NCBI GenBank assembly: GCA_963845975.1
Contig: CAWJUD010000001.1
Span: forward strand, 1,798,001 to 1,862,000
Reading direction: 5' to 3'
DNA: 64,000 nucleotides
Source: JBEKIK01 sp963845975
GTDB lineage: Bacteria > Planctomycetota > Planctomycetia > Pirellulales > Thermoguttaceae
Shown here: in pieces, positions 25,840 to 34,823 of the stretch
Layout: each line of letters starts with the position of its first letter
Numbering within the stretch: position 1 is the stretch's first letter
Translations under genes and position numbers: made by a program
Notes under the pieces: generated by a model
Told to the model about the DNA's origin: nothing
The model's input: only the letters and a program-made list of their open reading frames with translations
The model's database searches: none

Positions 25840-28831
25840 ATAAATAATTCAAAAGCGTCATTTGAAGAATGCTGGCGGTAGCGCGGAGCGAGGCTTGGAA
25901 GGTGACCTGCTGGCTGGCAAGATCGGAAACGACTTGCGTTATATCGGCGTCGTACTCGTTGGAAAGCACTTTTTGCAGTTCGACGTTTTCCGTTCCCAGG
26001 CGGCCTTTCATCGCGTCCAAGCCTTGCTGGCGAGCGCCTAGTTCGGCGCGAGAAAAATTCAACTGTTGCGTGCTTTTATCGAGCAGTCCCATCGCCCGCT
26101 CTATTCCAGCGGCATCATTGTTCTGCAAAGCCTGCTTGAGTCGAATCAAAGCCGTGAAAATCCCTTCCGTTTCCTTTTGGTTAACGTCCGAGCCGTCGAG
26201 CGTACTTGCCGCCGTTATTGTCGCATTAGTCCCGTCAACTACATACCCCTGGCCGGTGTTGCCGCCGATCGGATCGAGCGATGCATGAAATATGGATGAA
26301 TAGCCGCTCGTGTTTATCGCGGTGACAACGTTGTTGGCGGTGGTGGCGCCGGGAACGATGCCCACAGTGAGCGTTTTAGCGGTTTCATCGTATGTCACGC
26401 CGGTGGCCGTGGAGCTTAATATTACTTGCACGCCGTTAAGATTATCGCTTGCATTAGCGGACGATACGATCACTCCGGCATTGGCAACCGGCGTGGATGT
26501 GATGGGATCTGTCGAAGTTAACTTGGCGCCGTACATGATCCCGGAAGTACCGTCCACTACTTTACCCGTGCCGTTGTTGCCGCCGGCAGGATCCAGCGCG
26601 GCGTGGAACTTGGAACCATAATCGCTGCCGTTTATCATCCTAATCACGTCGTTGGCCGTGGTATTTCCATTGGGATCGATGCCTACGGTCAGCGTCTGGT
26701 TGGCAGCGTCATATGTCACGCCTTTGGCGGTGGCGTCTAATACAACCTGCAAACCGCTAAGATCGCCGCTGGCATCACTGGAGGTGACAATTATTGCGCT
26801 GTTGGGTACGGGCTGCGAGGTAACCGGATCCGTTGAAACCAACTTGGCGTAATAAGTAAAAGTTGCGGAACTATTATTAGCCTTTCCGGCGGGGACCAGG
26901 CCCAAGTCGACGGCTGCGGTGTTGGATTGATCGGGGATTACCGTCAACGCGCCCGTGCCCGTGCTGGTATCGACAAGTTCAATCCCGTTTCCATATGTCG
27001 CCAGGCGGGCGACTAGTTTGCCGTCGGCGTTGGCGGAATTGTTGTTGATTGCATTTAGCACGTCCCCGACGGTCTGCGGGTTGGTAATATCAATGCCTAA
27101 TTGAGCGCCGTCGGCGCGGACGACGGTAAAACGGACAACGGTTATTTTGGTGGAGCCGTTCGTGCTGGGATCCGGCGTTTTACCGACGCCTTGGCCATAG
27201 TTCAGATCATCCAGCAGCGTGCTTTCGCTAAAGGTTCGCAATCCCAACTGCGAGGCGGTGGCCCCCCCGTTCTCGCCGATCATGAAATCGGCGCCGCTAT
27301 CCCGCGATCGAATGTTGATGCCATCTTTGGTACCGTTGATTTCCGCCAGCAAACCGGGACTGGCGTTCACGGCGTTGAGCAGGTCTTCCACGGTCTTGCA
27401 GGCGGAAAGGCTGATGTTAAACGTCTGTCCGCCGTTAGTAATCTGCAACCCCGATTGTTGATCGAGCGGTTCGCCGGAACCGTCGCGGGTCGCGGCGCTT
27501 GCCCCGGCCTCAACCAGACCTTGTCCGCCATTGACATTGTCTAAAGGGTCCATGTCGGCGGTAAAGGGAAGGCCTGCCGTATCGTGGGCCTTGTTGATGG
27601 CAGTGATCACATTGTAGGCACGCGAGTAACCCGCGGCAATCCGCACCGTGATCGTATGCGCGTTGGGATCGTAATCGACCTTCTCTTTTCCGTAAGTTAC
27701 GCTGGGGTCGTCAACCAGGGTGACGGTCACATTGTTCAGGGCCGCGCCAGTGCTTGTAGTGGCGCCCATGGCGTCGGCCCGCAGGCGGATATCGTTATCG
27801 CTGCCGGTGGAGTGCAAGACTGTGCCCGCATAAGCGCCGAGAATGTTTTGCAGCGAGGTGGTTCCATCGAGGGTGGGTTCAAGCGAGCGGCTGTAAATTG
27901 GATTGTCACCCACGCCGTTGTCGTTGCGTATGCCCAATTCCTCGGCCACGGTGCCGCTGCCGACCTCGCGGATGGAGAGATTGCCGCCGCCCGGCTTGAC
28001 GAGTTGAATGATGATTTTGTCGGCGGTAATGTCAACGTTAAGCTCGTCGCCGGCCGGGGGATGGGCGTGAATCATCGCCGCCAAATCTCCGACTGTCTTG
28101 GCGCCGCTTAAGTCGATGGTGCTAGTGTTAGTGCCGTCCGACACCAATATGCTGCCCTTGCTTATGCCCTGGCCTTGGAAAAGATCGGCTAAAGACGTAT
28201 CGTAAGTCAGGTCCGGCGTGATCTTCACTTGGCCTTGCGCCTGCGAAGAAATGGCACCGAAGACTTCATTGCCGTTTAAATTAGTGTCGAAGAGCAGATT
28301 AAGATCTTGATAGCTTGACAATCTCTGTTCATTGCCCGAGTACTGAACCACGTCGCCCACGGATTGAAAAGGCGCCACGGCGCTTTCCGAGCCGGAAAAT
28401 AAATAGCGACCGCGGAACTGCTGGTTGCCGGTGTTTAACAACTGCCGCAAAGTCTGTTCCACCTGTTGCGCGGCCGCGCTGCGCTCGGCGTCGGTGGCCG
28501 TGGAGCCTACCACTCCCAAGGCATCGGCGCGTACCTGCGTCAACAAATCGGATACGCTGGAAAGCGCCGAGTCGGTGGTGCTCAAATAAGACTGGTTAGT
28601 GTCGATGTTGCTTTGCACCTGGGCTTTGCGCTGCAATAGCGATTGCAAACCTATTACGCTTAGCGCGGCCACAGGCTCGTCGCTGATCGACTGGAAACGG
28701 TAACCGGTGCTTAACTGCGTTTGAATGCGATATAGATCCGACTCGTTTATTTGAAGCTGACTCAATAATTGATCGCGTACGAACAAGTCGCTGAGCCGGG
28801 TGGTCGGAATGCCAATGATTGAGTTCGTCAT
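25838..28831 (-). CDS. flgL: Flagellar hook-filament junction protein FlgL (HAP3), giant form
   Basis: About 997 residues from the ATG at 28831 (MTNSIIGIPTTRL); typical FlgL has 300-500. The N-terminal flagellin-like helices (to ~residue 150; QTQLSTGYRFQSISDEPVAAL) and the C-terminal helices (~900 onward, TQVVSDLASQQVTFQASLRATASILQ) are normal. Between them are three flagellin-IN-type modules (IDLSGAKTVGDLAAMIH, ISLSACKTVEDLLNAVN, IDITNPQTVGDVLNAIN). There are also three related ~110-residue modules; the last two read YAKLVSTDPVTSQPVPN and YGAKLTSTDPITSTPVAN, each followed by a TVGI segment. The protein joins hook to filament outside the cell. It is last in the flg run, 112 bases after flgK. 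Confidence 0.9.
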   Translation of the reverse strand: MTNSIIGIPTTRLSDLFVRDQLLSQLQINESDLYRIQTQLSTGYRFQSISDEPVAALSVIGLQSLLQRKAQVQSNIDTNQSYLSTTDSALSSVSDLLTQVRADALGVVGSTATDAERSAAAQQVEQTLRQLLNTGNQQFRGRYLFSGSESAVAPFQSVGDVVQYSGNEQRLSSYQDLNLLFDTNLNGNEVFGAISSQAQGQVKITPDLTYDTSLADLFQGQGISKGSILVSDGTNTSTIDLSGAKTVGDLAAMIHAHPPAGDELNVDITADKIIIQLVKPGGGNLSIREVGSGTVAEELGIRNDNGVGDNPIYSRSLEPTLDGTTSLQNILGAYAGTVLHSTGSDNDIRLRADAMGATTSTGAALNNVTVTLVDDPSVTYGKEKVDYDPNAHTITVRIAAGYSRAYNVITAINKAHDTAGLPFTADMDPLDNVNGGQGLVEAGASAATRDGSGEPLDQQSGLQITNGGQTFNISLSACKTVEDLLNAVNASPGLLAEINGTKDGINIRSRDSGADFMIGENGGATASQLGLRTFSESTLLDDLNYGQGVGKTPDPSTNGSTKITVVRFTVVRADGAQLGIDITNPQTVGDVLNAINNNSANADGKLVARLATYGNGIELVDTSTGTGALTVIPDQSNTAAVDLGLVPAGKANNSSATFTYYAKLVSTDPVTSQPVPNSAIIVTSSDASGDLSGLQVVLDATAKGVTYDAANQTLTVGIDPNGNTTANDVIRMINGSDYGSKFHAALDPAGGNNGTGKVVDGTSGIMYGAKLTSTDPITSTPVANAGVIVSSANASDNLNGVQVILSSTATGVTYDETAKTLTVGIVPGATTANNVVTAINTSGYSSIFHASLDPIGGNTGQGYVVDGTNATITAASTLDGSDVNQKETEGIFTALIRLKQALQNNDAAGIERAMGLLDKSTQQLNFSRAELGARQQGLDAMKGRLGTENVELQKVLSNEYDADITQVVSDLASQQVTFQASLRATASILQMTLLNYL

Positions 28832-28942
28832 GATTTTGGGCCGAAAATAATGCAGCCGGTTTTGCTCCGGCTGTTTTGCCTTATACCGCAAGGTTCAGGC
28901 CGTCGCGGCCAAGATGCGGGAAATTGTTGCGGTTGCATATTT

Positions 28943-30643
28943 CTATATTTGCACCAATATATTCAGCAGATCGGAAACCGTGGCAATATACTTGGCCGAG
29001 GCCTGAAAGGAGCGTTGGTAGGTAATCATATTCACCGCTTCCTCGTCCAGGTTCACTCCGCTAATGGCCGTTTGCTGACTGCGCAGGGAACTTTCAAACG
29101 CCTGGGCTCCATTGGCGTTGCTCTGGGCCGCCGCGGAACCTTGCGCGACATCGGCGACCATGCGGTCATATACCGCCCCTATGCTTTCACCATTGTGCGA
29201 ATCTATGGGCCGGTCTACAAAATTCACCATGATTTTGGCGTTGTCCGTGTCCGCGCCGATACCGCTCTGGCTGGCCGCGAACTTGCCCGGATCGTCAGCA
29301 ACCGCCGCGCTAACGCCTATATCGTCGGCCGATGCGCCGGTGAAAAAAATATTAAGTCCCAAGGACGCCAAAATGCCGCTGCTATCGTTGGCAAATGCGA
29401 TTTCGTTGTCGGTCGATGTGCTGTCGATCTTCAACTTTCTGCCGGTCAGAATCTGGCTTTGAACGCCGCTTATATTGTTCAGGGCGCCGTTCAAGTCTTC
29501 TAGCGTCGTCTCATGGCCCAGGCCGTTCAGATCGATCTGGATGGTCGTGGTGTTCGTAAGACCGGTTTTTTTATTGCGAACGAGCACCTGGAACGATCCA
29601 TTTTGGGGCATGAACGGCAAACCGGCCTCGCTGAGCGGTTTGGAAGCGTCGTCAACGCCGTTCACGCTGGTTAAAGTGCTATAACCATTCAATCCCTGTC
29701 CGGATGAATAAACCTTGTTGAACTCAAACGCTAATGTCTGGGAAAAGTCGTTGAGTTGATCCAGGAACCCGCCCAGAACTTGGTCCCGGGCATCGATTAG
29801 TCCCTTAAGTTCACCGGAAGTAGGTTCTATCTTCTCATCGTTGTCCTTTATATGAATCTCAGCCGCCGCCAAACCTTTATTACCCTCCAAAACCACCTCC
29901 ACCGGACGGGAATCGCCCTCGCTTACTAAATAAGTGTCGCCGCAGTAGACGATAACGCTGCCGTTGGGTTGCTCAACGGATTGGATGTTAATCAACTTGG
30001 CCAGCGATTCCAATGCTTGAAATCGTTGATCGGTCAGCCCGACGGCGTCGCTCTTCGAAGTAGTGCCGCCTTGCATTTCGGCGATTTTTACATTTAATTG
30101 GCCGATTTGCTCGGTTAAATTATTAATGTCGCCCGCCATGTTGCGTATCTGATCATTTACGTCGGATCGGAGCCCTTCCACCTGTTGAGACATCTGCGTG
30201 ATATTCTGGGTCAGCGTCTGTCCTTGCAATACGGCCTGATTGCGAACGGAAACATCATCCGGCGAATTGAGTATCTCGGAGATGCTGTTGAAAAAGTTGT
30301 TCATCGAAGTGCTCAGGTCACTGCTGTTGCTAAGCGCGTTTATCACTCCTTCCAACTGGGAATAAGTTTGTTGCAAGGTGTCGGTATTGGACGAGTCGCT
30401 GACCGCGCTGCGCAGCCGTTCCTGCAGAAACTTGTCGACCTTCTGCACCACTGCCTCGACTTCAACGCCCGTGCCTAAAAGTAGATTGCCCAACTGTTGA
30501 GTCGCGGCGGGTTGCAACACCACCTCTTCGCGGAAATACCCCGGCGTGCTGGCATTGGATATGTTCTGGCCGACAACCTGCAAGGCGATGTCATTCGCCC
30601 GCAGCGAGTTGCCTGCCATTTGAATGGAACCGAATAGCGACAT
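28943..30643 (-). CDS. flgK: Flagellar hook-associated protein 1 FlgK
   Basis: 566 residues, normal length. It starts MSLFGSIQMAGNSLRANDIALQ with the rod/hook N-terminal motif VGQNISNASTPGYFREEV. The C terminus GVNLDEEAVNMITYQRSFQASAKYIATVSDLLNILVQI matches the family. It has the heptad coiled-coil helices of D0/D1 and a flagellin-IN-like segment near 375-425. It forms the first junction ring on the hook. The start codon (30641-30643) is directly abutted by a heptad array and no Shine-Dalgarno is visible. Confidence 0.95.
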   Translation of the reverse strand: MSLFGSIQMAGNSLRANDIALQVVGQNISNASTPGYFREEVVLQPAATQQLGNLLLGTGVEVEAVVQKVDKFLQERLRSAVSDSSNTDTLQQTYSQLEGVINALSNSSDLSTSMNNFFNSISEILNSPDDVSVRNQAVLQGQTLTQNITQMSQQVEGLRSDVNDQIRNMAGDINNLTEQIGQLNVKIAEMQGGTTSKSDAVGLTDQRFQALESLAKLINIQSVEQPNGSVIVYCGDTYLVSEGDSRPVEVVLEGNKGLAAAEIHIKDNDEKIEPTSGELKGLIDARDQVLGGFLDQLNDFSQTLAFEFNKVYSSGQGLNGYSTLTSVNGVDDASKPLSEAGLPFMPQNGSFQVLVRNKKTGLTNTTTIQIDLNGLGHETTLEDLNGALNNISGVQSQILTGRKLKIDSTSTDNEIAFANDSSGILASLGLNIFFTGASADDIGVSAAVADDPGKFAASQSGIGADTDNAKIMVNFVDRPIDSHNGESIGAVYDRMVADVAQGSAAAQSNANGAQAFESSLRSQQTAISGVNLDEEAVNMITYQRSFQASAKYIATVSDLLNILVQI

Positions 30644-30730
30644 GGTTAGGATTCAGGGTTCGGGGTTCAGGGTTCGGGGGCCAGAATAAGTACCGACGAT
30701 CAATATCTGAACCCTGAACCCTGAACTTTT
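30644..30730. repeat. Opposed heptad arrays upstream of flgK
   Basis: From 30644: GGTTAGG, ATTCAGG, GTTCGGG, GTTCAGG, GTTCGGG, ending at the flgK start codon. At 30703-30730 the same family appears in the other orientation (AACCCTG twice). The two blocks are complementary and could fold into a long hairpin between flgN and flgK. Confidence 0.8.
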
Positions 30731-30812
30731 ATTTTCGGCCGAAGATCGAGCCAAGCATTTATATGTATTTTCCCGGGATTTCCAACTAAATTCTCTAATT
30801 GCCCCATTCTAT

Positions 30813-31298
30813 TTAAGCTGCCCGGTCTACAATGGCGCCGCTGGAGTTAACCGGTTCCCCTTCTCCATATGTCGGCTGAAGGCGGCCGCCGGTCGCTATA
30901 ATCTCTAACATCTGCGAAAGATGTATCAAACTTCGTTGAACCACGAGCCAATTCGTGAAGCTTTGGTGTTGAAGAAGTCTGGCTCGGGAGCTTGCCTGAG
31001 CCAGCCGATCGGGTAACTCCCCACGGCGGTCGAGAGGCAAGGCCTTGGTCAAGGCCTGTATGCTGTGGGCGGGCAATCCTTCTTGAGCCGCTTTTAAAAG
31101 CAATTGTTCTCGCCGCTGAACGCACTCTTGAAGCCGGACAATCAATTGCTCTTCCTCCGGCGCGATGGCGGCTAAGCCGGCCATGTCAGAGGCAATTAAC
31201 AACTCTCTTTTTTTGGCCAAATTCACGAATAAATCGTCTTGCACGGCCAAAAGGTCGTTCAAAAGTTGTGCAACTTCGTTTTCCCACGTAGTTTGCAT
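30813..31298 (-). CDS. flgN: FlgN-like flagellar export chaperone
   Basis: 161 residues, mostly helical and soluble, beginning MQTTWENEVAQLLNDLLAVQDDL with heptad-type leucines. FlgN proteins bind the C termini of FlgK and FlgL and bring them to the export apparatus. Position directly before flgK-flgL is the main evidence, since FlgN sequences are poorly conserved. The helical stretch EEEQLIVRLQECVQRREQLL fits. Confidence 0.75.
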   Translation of the reverse strand: MQTTWENEVAQLLNDLLAVQDDLFVNLAKKRELLIASDMAGLAAIAPEEEQLIVRLQECVQRREQLLLKAAQEGLPAHSIQALTKALPLDRRGELPDRLAQASSRARLLQHQSFTNWLVVQRSLIHLSQMLEIIATGGRLQPTYGEGEPVNSSGAIVDRAA

Positions 31299-31314
31299 GG
31301 ATACGCCTATTTTC

Positions 31315-31644
31315 TTATTTTCGCTGTAGGGTGAACAGTTCGAACATTGGTCCGCTGAATTTATCGGCGCTTGACTCGCTCATGTTTTTAGCCAGCACCT
31401 GGTCGAGTTGCTGTTGAAATATCTCTTCGGCCCGGCCGCCGTTAAAATAGGCCGGTTTGCCCACGGTTTGTCGCATTGAATGCAATAATTGACCGAAAAG
31501 GGTCTGGCCCACAAATGCATCGAATGCCTTGCGCAACTCCGGATTTTGGGCCGCGCCTACAAGATCGGGCTTTTCCGCCCGGGCGTTTTGTGCGGCATTC
31601 ATGGCCGGTGCGACTGTAAGGTCAGTGTTGATGGCATTTACCAT
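31315..31644 (-). CDS. flgJ: Rod-binding protein (FlgJ N-terminal domain type)
   Basis: 109 residues: only the rod-binding part of FlgJ, without the muramidase domain found in enterobacteria. The conserved core is AFDAFVGQTLFGQLLHSMRQTVGKPAYFNGGRAEEIFQQQLDQVLAKN. It helps cap and assemble the rod in the periplasm. Single-domain FlgJ proteins are usual outside gamma-proteobacteria, where the hydrolase is encoded separately. It lies between flgI and flgN, 16 bases from the latter. Confidence 0.88.
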   Translation of the reverse strand: MVNAINTDLTVAPAMNAAQNARAEKPDLVGAAQNPELRKAFDAFVGQTLFGQLLHSMRQTVGKPAYFNGGRAEEIFQQQLDQVLAKNMSESSADKFSGPMFELFTLQRK

Positions 31645-31726
31645 GCCGAATTCTCCGCTTCGTTTATCGATCAGTGTAATTTTCGATGCGTCTACCTTAA
31701 CGCAGCACGCGCGACCATACTAAACA

Positions 31727-32794
31727 TCACTCGATAATTAATTGGGCGTGGAGCCGGCCGTTTCGATCCAGCCCCTTGATAATGTCGATAATATCCGGCG
31801 TGGCTACGTGCAGGGCATTGAGCGTTTCGACCAGTGCCTTGAGTTTTGGCGCGCCGGGATCCGACGAATTGACGGGCACAAACGGCCGGGCATTGCCGGC
31901 GTTGCCGGTTTCGACCACGATGTTTTTATGCGACACGACGGCGGCGCCGATCTCCACGTCGCCGCTGATGACGATGCTCCCCGCCCGTTCGTTGATAACT
32001 ACTCGCGGGGCGGTCTGCGGCTCCATGATGGGCAGACTGAGCACTTGCGAGACGAAGAGCACGGGATCCTCGCGGTATTGCGGGGGAATATACACTTCGA
32101 CGTTGACCTGATTGATCGCCCTAGCCAGCGGACTGCCGCCCGTTTGAATGCCCAACCGGCTGTTGATTAATTCCGCCACGTCCTGGGCGACTTGAAAGTC
32201 GGCATGGTTCTTATCCAAAACCAGGGTAATTTTTCGATCTTTGATGAAGGCGTTGAAAAACTCCTCTTCCAATTGGCAGCCCTCGAAAACCCGGCCGCTA
32301 TTGGTTATCGACGGATCGTCCAGGGTGACGGGCCCTTCGGCAAAGGCGTAGATGCGGGGATTGGTCCGATCCGGCCCGACCAGCGGCGTGAGGAACAGCC
32401 GCCCGCCGGCCAGACTCTTGGCCGAGCCGATGGAACTGACCACGCAATCGATCTTGTCGCCTTGGCGCGCCCCGGAAGCCGGTATGGTGGCGGTCACGGT
32501 TACCAGGGCCACGTTCTTGGTGTCTTTGATTTCGTCCAGGCTTTTTCGTCCCAGCGGTTCGCCCATCACTTTCATTACCTTTTCCAGGCTCCTGAGCATG
32601 GGCAAAAAGCTGCTGCCGTCGCCGGTGCCCTTCAGGCCGACCACGATCCCCAAACCCTGTAAAGTGTTCTCTTCCTGCCCTTTCAGGCGGCAGATGCTTT
32701 TTAGAATCGTCCGCGCATCTAACGGCGCCGCCGCCAGGCAACATGTAAGGATTGTCACTAAAACTACGAATCGGTGATAAATTTTATTTTTCAT
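31727..32794 (-). CDS. flgI: Flagellar P-ring protein FlgI
   Basis: 355 residues. A signal peptide (about 1-27, ending AAPLDA) is followed by the signature RLKGQEENTLQGLGIVVGLKGTGDGSSFLPM. QGDKIDCVVSSIGSAKSLAGGRLFLTPL and VVINERAGSIVISGDVEIGAAVVSHKNI follow, all typical of FlgI. It assembles the ring in the peptidoglycan layer with help from FlgA, encoded two genes upstream. Its presence together with FlgH indicates a two-membrane cell envelope. Confidence 0.96.
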   Translation of the reverse strand: MKNKIYHRFVVLVTILTCCLAAAPLDARTILKSICRLKGQEENTLQGLGIVVGLKGTGDGSSFLPMLRSLEKVMKVMGEPLGRKSLDEIKDTKNVALVTVTATIPASGARQGDKIDCVVSSIGSAKSLAGGRLFLTPLVGPDRTNPRIYAFAEGPVTLDDPSITNSGRVFEGCQLEEEFFNAFIKDRKITLVLDKNHADFQVAQDVAELINSRLGIQTGGSPLARAINQVNVEVYIPPQYREDPVLFVSQVLSLPIMEPQTAPRVVINERAGSIVISGDVEIGAAVVSHKNIVVETGNAGNARPFVPVNSSDPGAPKLKALVETLNALHVATPDIIDIIKGLDRNGRLHAQLIIE

Positions 32795-32814
32795 GCGATT
32801 TAGACTAATTTCTC

Positions 32815-32971
32815 AACACGGAAACACGGAGGTCACGGAAAAAATCAAAATAATAAATTGTTTGTTTGGGCAAGTCTTCTTGGATTAGATTAATTGGATG
32901 AATTTATCACTGAGCATATTCAAAATCTTTTTTTTAAATTGTCTTCTCCGTGAACTCCGTGTCTCCGTGTT
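32815..32971. repeat. 25-bp inverted repeat flanking the flgI-flgH gap
   Basis: The left arm (32815-32839, built on ACACGGA units) is the reverse complement of the right arm (32947-32971, built on TCCGTG units) with two mismatches. The 107 bases between are AT-rich and hold no gene. The spacing could form a large stem-loop; the CCGTGT units also form an 8-9 bp tandem series within each arm. Confidence 0.65.
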
Positions 32972-32993
32972 GTTTATTTTGGCGAAAAGCGGC

Positions 32994-33743
32994 CTAAAAT
33001 GGTTGATATTTATCGAGCCACTGCAGGAACCAACCGCGGCGATAACCGTCGCGGACGTGGCCTTCCTCGCGCTTCAGCAATCGCATATTGGAAACGTTTT
33101 GGCTGAGCACGGTATTGTTGGGCAGCACGTCTTCCGCCCGAATCTCGCCGCTCAGGGAATATTCCCAGGTGTCTTCGTTGTTTTTGATCGTGCGGCGGCC
33201 TTCGATGACCAGATTGCCGTTGGGCCGGATGTCGACCACGTTGCAGGCGATCTGCAACTTCATCCAATCCTTGGCTTCAAAGACGGCCTGAGATTGCATC
33301 TTGTTGTCCACTTCCCCGCGGACGTGCGGCGAGCCGGCTGTTTGAGGATCGGGCACCACCGAAAGGCCCTTTAACAAAATCCAGTCCGGCAGTTTCAAAT
33401 CGCCGTAGGCTTTTTTCTTACGGTCCATCTGCCCTTCGCTGTTAACCACCGATTTCTCGTCAACCTGCACCGTAATGATATCGTGCAAGCGGATCGGATG
33501 CGGCTCGATTGGCTGTTGGTAAGTCCAGGAGTATTTCGCCATACTCATGCCCACTCGCGGATCAGGCTGTCCAAAAAGACTCGAATCTTGCGCTCTTAAA
33601 TCAGAGGGGGGGAAAAAGGTGAAAAGAAATAATATTAATGCAAATTGCAAATTGCGAATAAAAGACAGTGGGCAGTCGCCTGAATCGTACCCGGCGGACC
33701 GTGGACAGAGTGAAACTGCACGCGTTTCCATTGGTTTACTCAT
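32994..33743 (-). CDS. flgH: Flagellar L-ring protein FlgH
   Basis: 249 residues. The core shows FlgH features: HDIITVQVDEKSVVNSEGQMDRKKK, WMKLQIACNVVDIRPNGNLVIEGRRTIKNNEDTWEYSLSG and IRAEDVLPNNTVLSQNVSNM. FlgH makes the outer-membrane ring. The usual lipobox cysteine is missing. Instead residues ~25-51 (LSFIRNLQFALILFLFTFF...LRAQ) look like a type I signal peptide. The codons for RNLQFALI come from an ATGCAAA/TTGCAAA heptad tract at 33638-33658, so an intergenic repeat seems to have contributed to the signal peptide. A start further downstream would remove the signal entirely. Confidence 0.9.
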   Translation of the reverse strand: MSKPMETRAVSLCPRSAGYDSGDCPLSFIRNLQFALILFLFTFFPPSDLRAQDSSLFGQPDPRVGMSMAKYSWTYQQPIEPHPIRLHDIITVQVDEKSVVNSEGQMDRKKKAYGDLKLPDWILLKGLSVVPDPQTAGSPHVRGEVDNKMQSQAVFEAKDWMKLQIACNVVDIRPNGNLVIEGRRTIKNNEDTWEYSLSGEIRAEDVLPNNTVLSQNVSNMRLLKREEGHVRDGYRRGWFLQWLDKYQPF

Positions 33744-33778
33744 AATTCTTCTTTCTTTGTTCCATGTTCCGCGTTAAT

Positions 33779-34795
33779 TTATTTTCGTTCCGTAGCCGGC
33801 ACAACTTGCGCTAGAACCTCGGCTTCGCGCACGCCGCAAACGCGCGCCTGATACGGTTTACGGTCTTGCATGGTTTCCATGGTCACCAGATCGCCCAAGC
33901 CGCCGTCGTCCCTTGCCCGGGCGGTGGTCCGCACGCGAATGCCCGCGCTTCGGGCGTAAACTGTCACCACGTCGCTTTTATGAACCAAAAGCGGCGCTTG
34001 CAGGTCGTCGGGAACAATAATTTTTCCATCCGGGACCGCCCGCGTGGCTTGCTTGCCGGCCACTTCTTCGATACTATGGAAAACGCCGCTTTCGCCGTCG
34101 CGAGGGGCATCGCGGACAAGCGCCAGATCGCTTTCCCGGATCACCGCGCCGCGGGAAAGAGAGTGCACGGCCGCTACAACAGCCGAAGGAACGGCAACCT
34201 GCACGTCGAGCGTAAATGGCCCCAATCCCTCGCTCGAATCGACCCTCACTTCAAAGCGTTGCGATCCGGTCCAAGGCGCGGCGCCGCCGCTGACAGAAAT
34301 CGGCTGCACCGGATTCGCGGCCGCGCGGGCCAGGGCGGCAGGTGTGTCGAATTGCAGGTATCGCGTCTCGCCGGAACCGGTTTTCGTTTGCAGGTATTGC
34401 AATATCGCCTCTTGGACGCGGCGCTGGGCCCGCTTTGCAGCCGAAGAGGTTAATGGCTGTTCCGAACGCACGGATTCGCCGGCTGAGGTCAATACTATCT
34501 GGCTGGAGCCTGAAAACTGGTGCTGGGCCAAGTTAATGCCCCGCAGGGCCAGAAGATCTTGCACTTCTCTCACCCCAAGCATGCGCTGCTGCGACGCCGG
34601 CGGAGCGGGAAAAAGTTCAACCGCGGCGAGTTTTTCGGCCTGCCGGGCGTCGGTAGTATAAATTTCCGCGATATCGCCCAGGGTAACCACCGATCCATGC
34701 GGACTGCACTGCTGGCGCAGCCGCAATTCGGCGGCCCGGGATGCGCTGCACGCCAATGCCGGCAGGATTGTCAGTAGAACAATTATGCGTTGCAT
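33779..34795 (-). CDS. flgA: Flagellar P-ring assembly chaperone FlgA
   Basis: 338 residues with a signal peptide (MQRIIVLLTILPALACSASRAA). The C-terminal third carries the SAF-type FlgA domain: LSRGAVIRESDLALVRDAP, AGKQATRAVPDGKIIVPDDLQAPLLVHKSDVVTVYARSAGIRVRTTARA. It is a periplasmic helper for FlgI ring assembly. The N-terminal 200 residues are longer than in short FlgA proteins. It lies between flgG and flgH. Confidence 0.92.
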   Translation of the reverse strand: MQRIIVLLTILPALACSASRAAELRLRQQCSPHGSVVTLGDIAEIYTTDARQAEKLAAVELFPAPPASQQRMLGVREVQDLLALRGINLAQHQFSGSSQIVLTSAGESVRSEQPLTSSAAKRAQRRVQEAILQYLQTKTGSGETRYLQFDTPAALARAAANPVQPISVSGGAAPWTGSQRFEVRVDSSEGLGPFTLDVQVAVPSAVVAAVHSLSRGAVIRESDLALVRDAPRDGESGVFHSIEEVAGKQATRAVPDGKIIVPDDLQAPLLVHKSDVVTVYARSAGIRVRTTARARDDGGLGDLVTMETMQDRKPYQARVCGVREAEVLAQVVPATERK

Positions 34796-34823
34796 GTGTC
34801 GGTCATTCCAGACTTATACGGGA

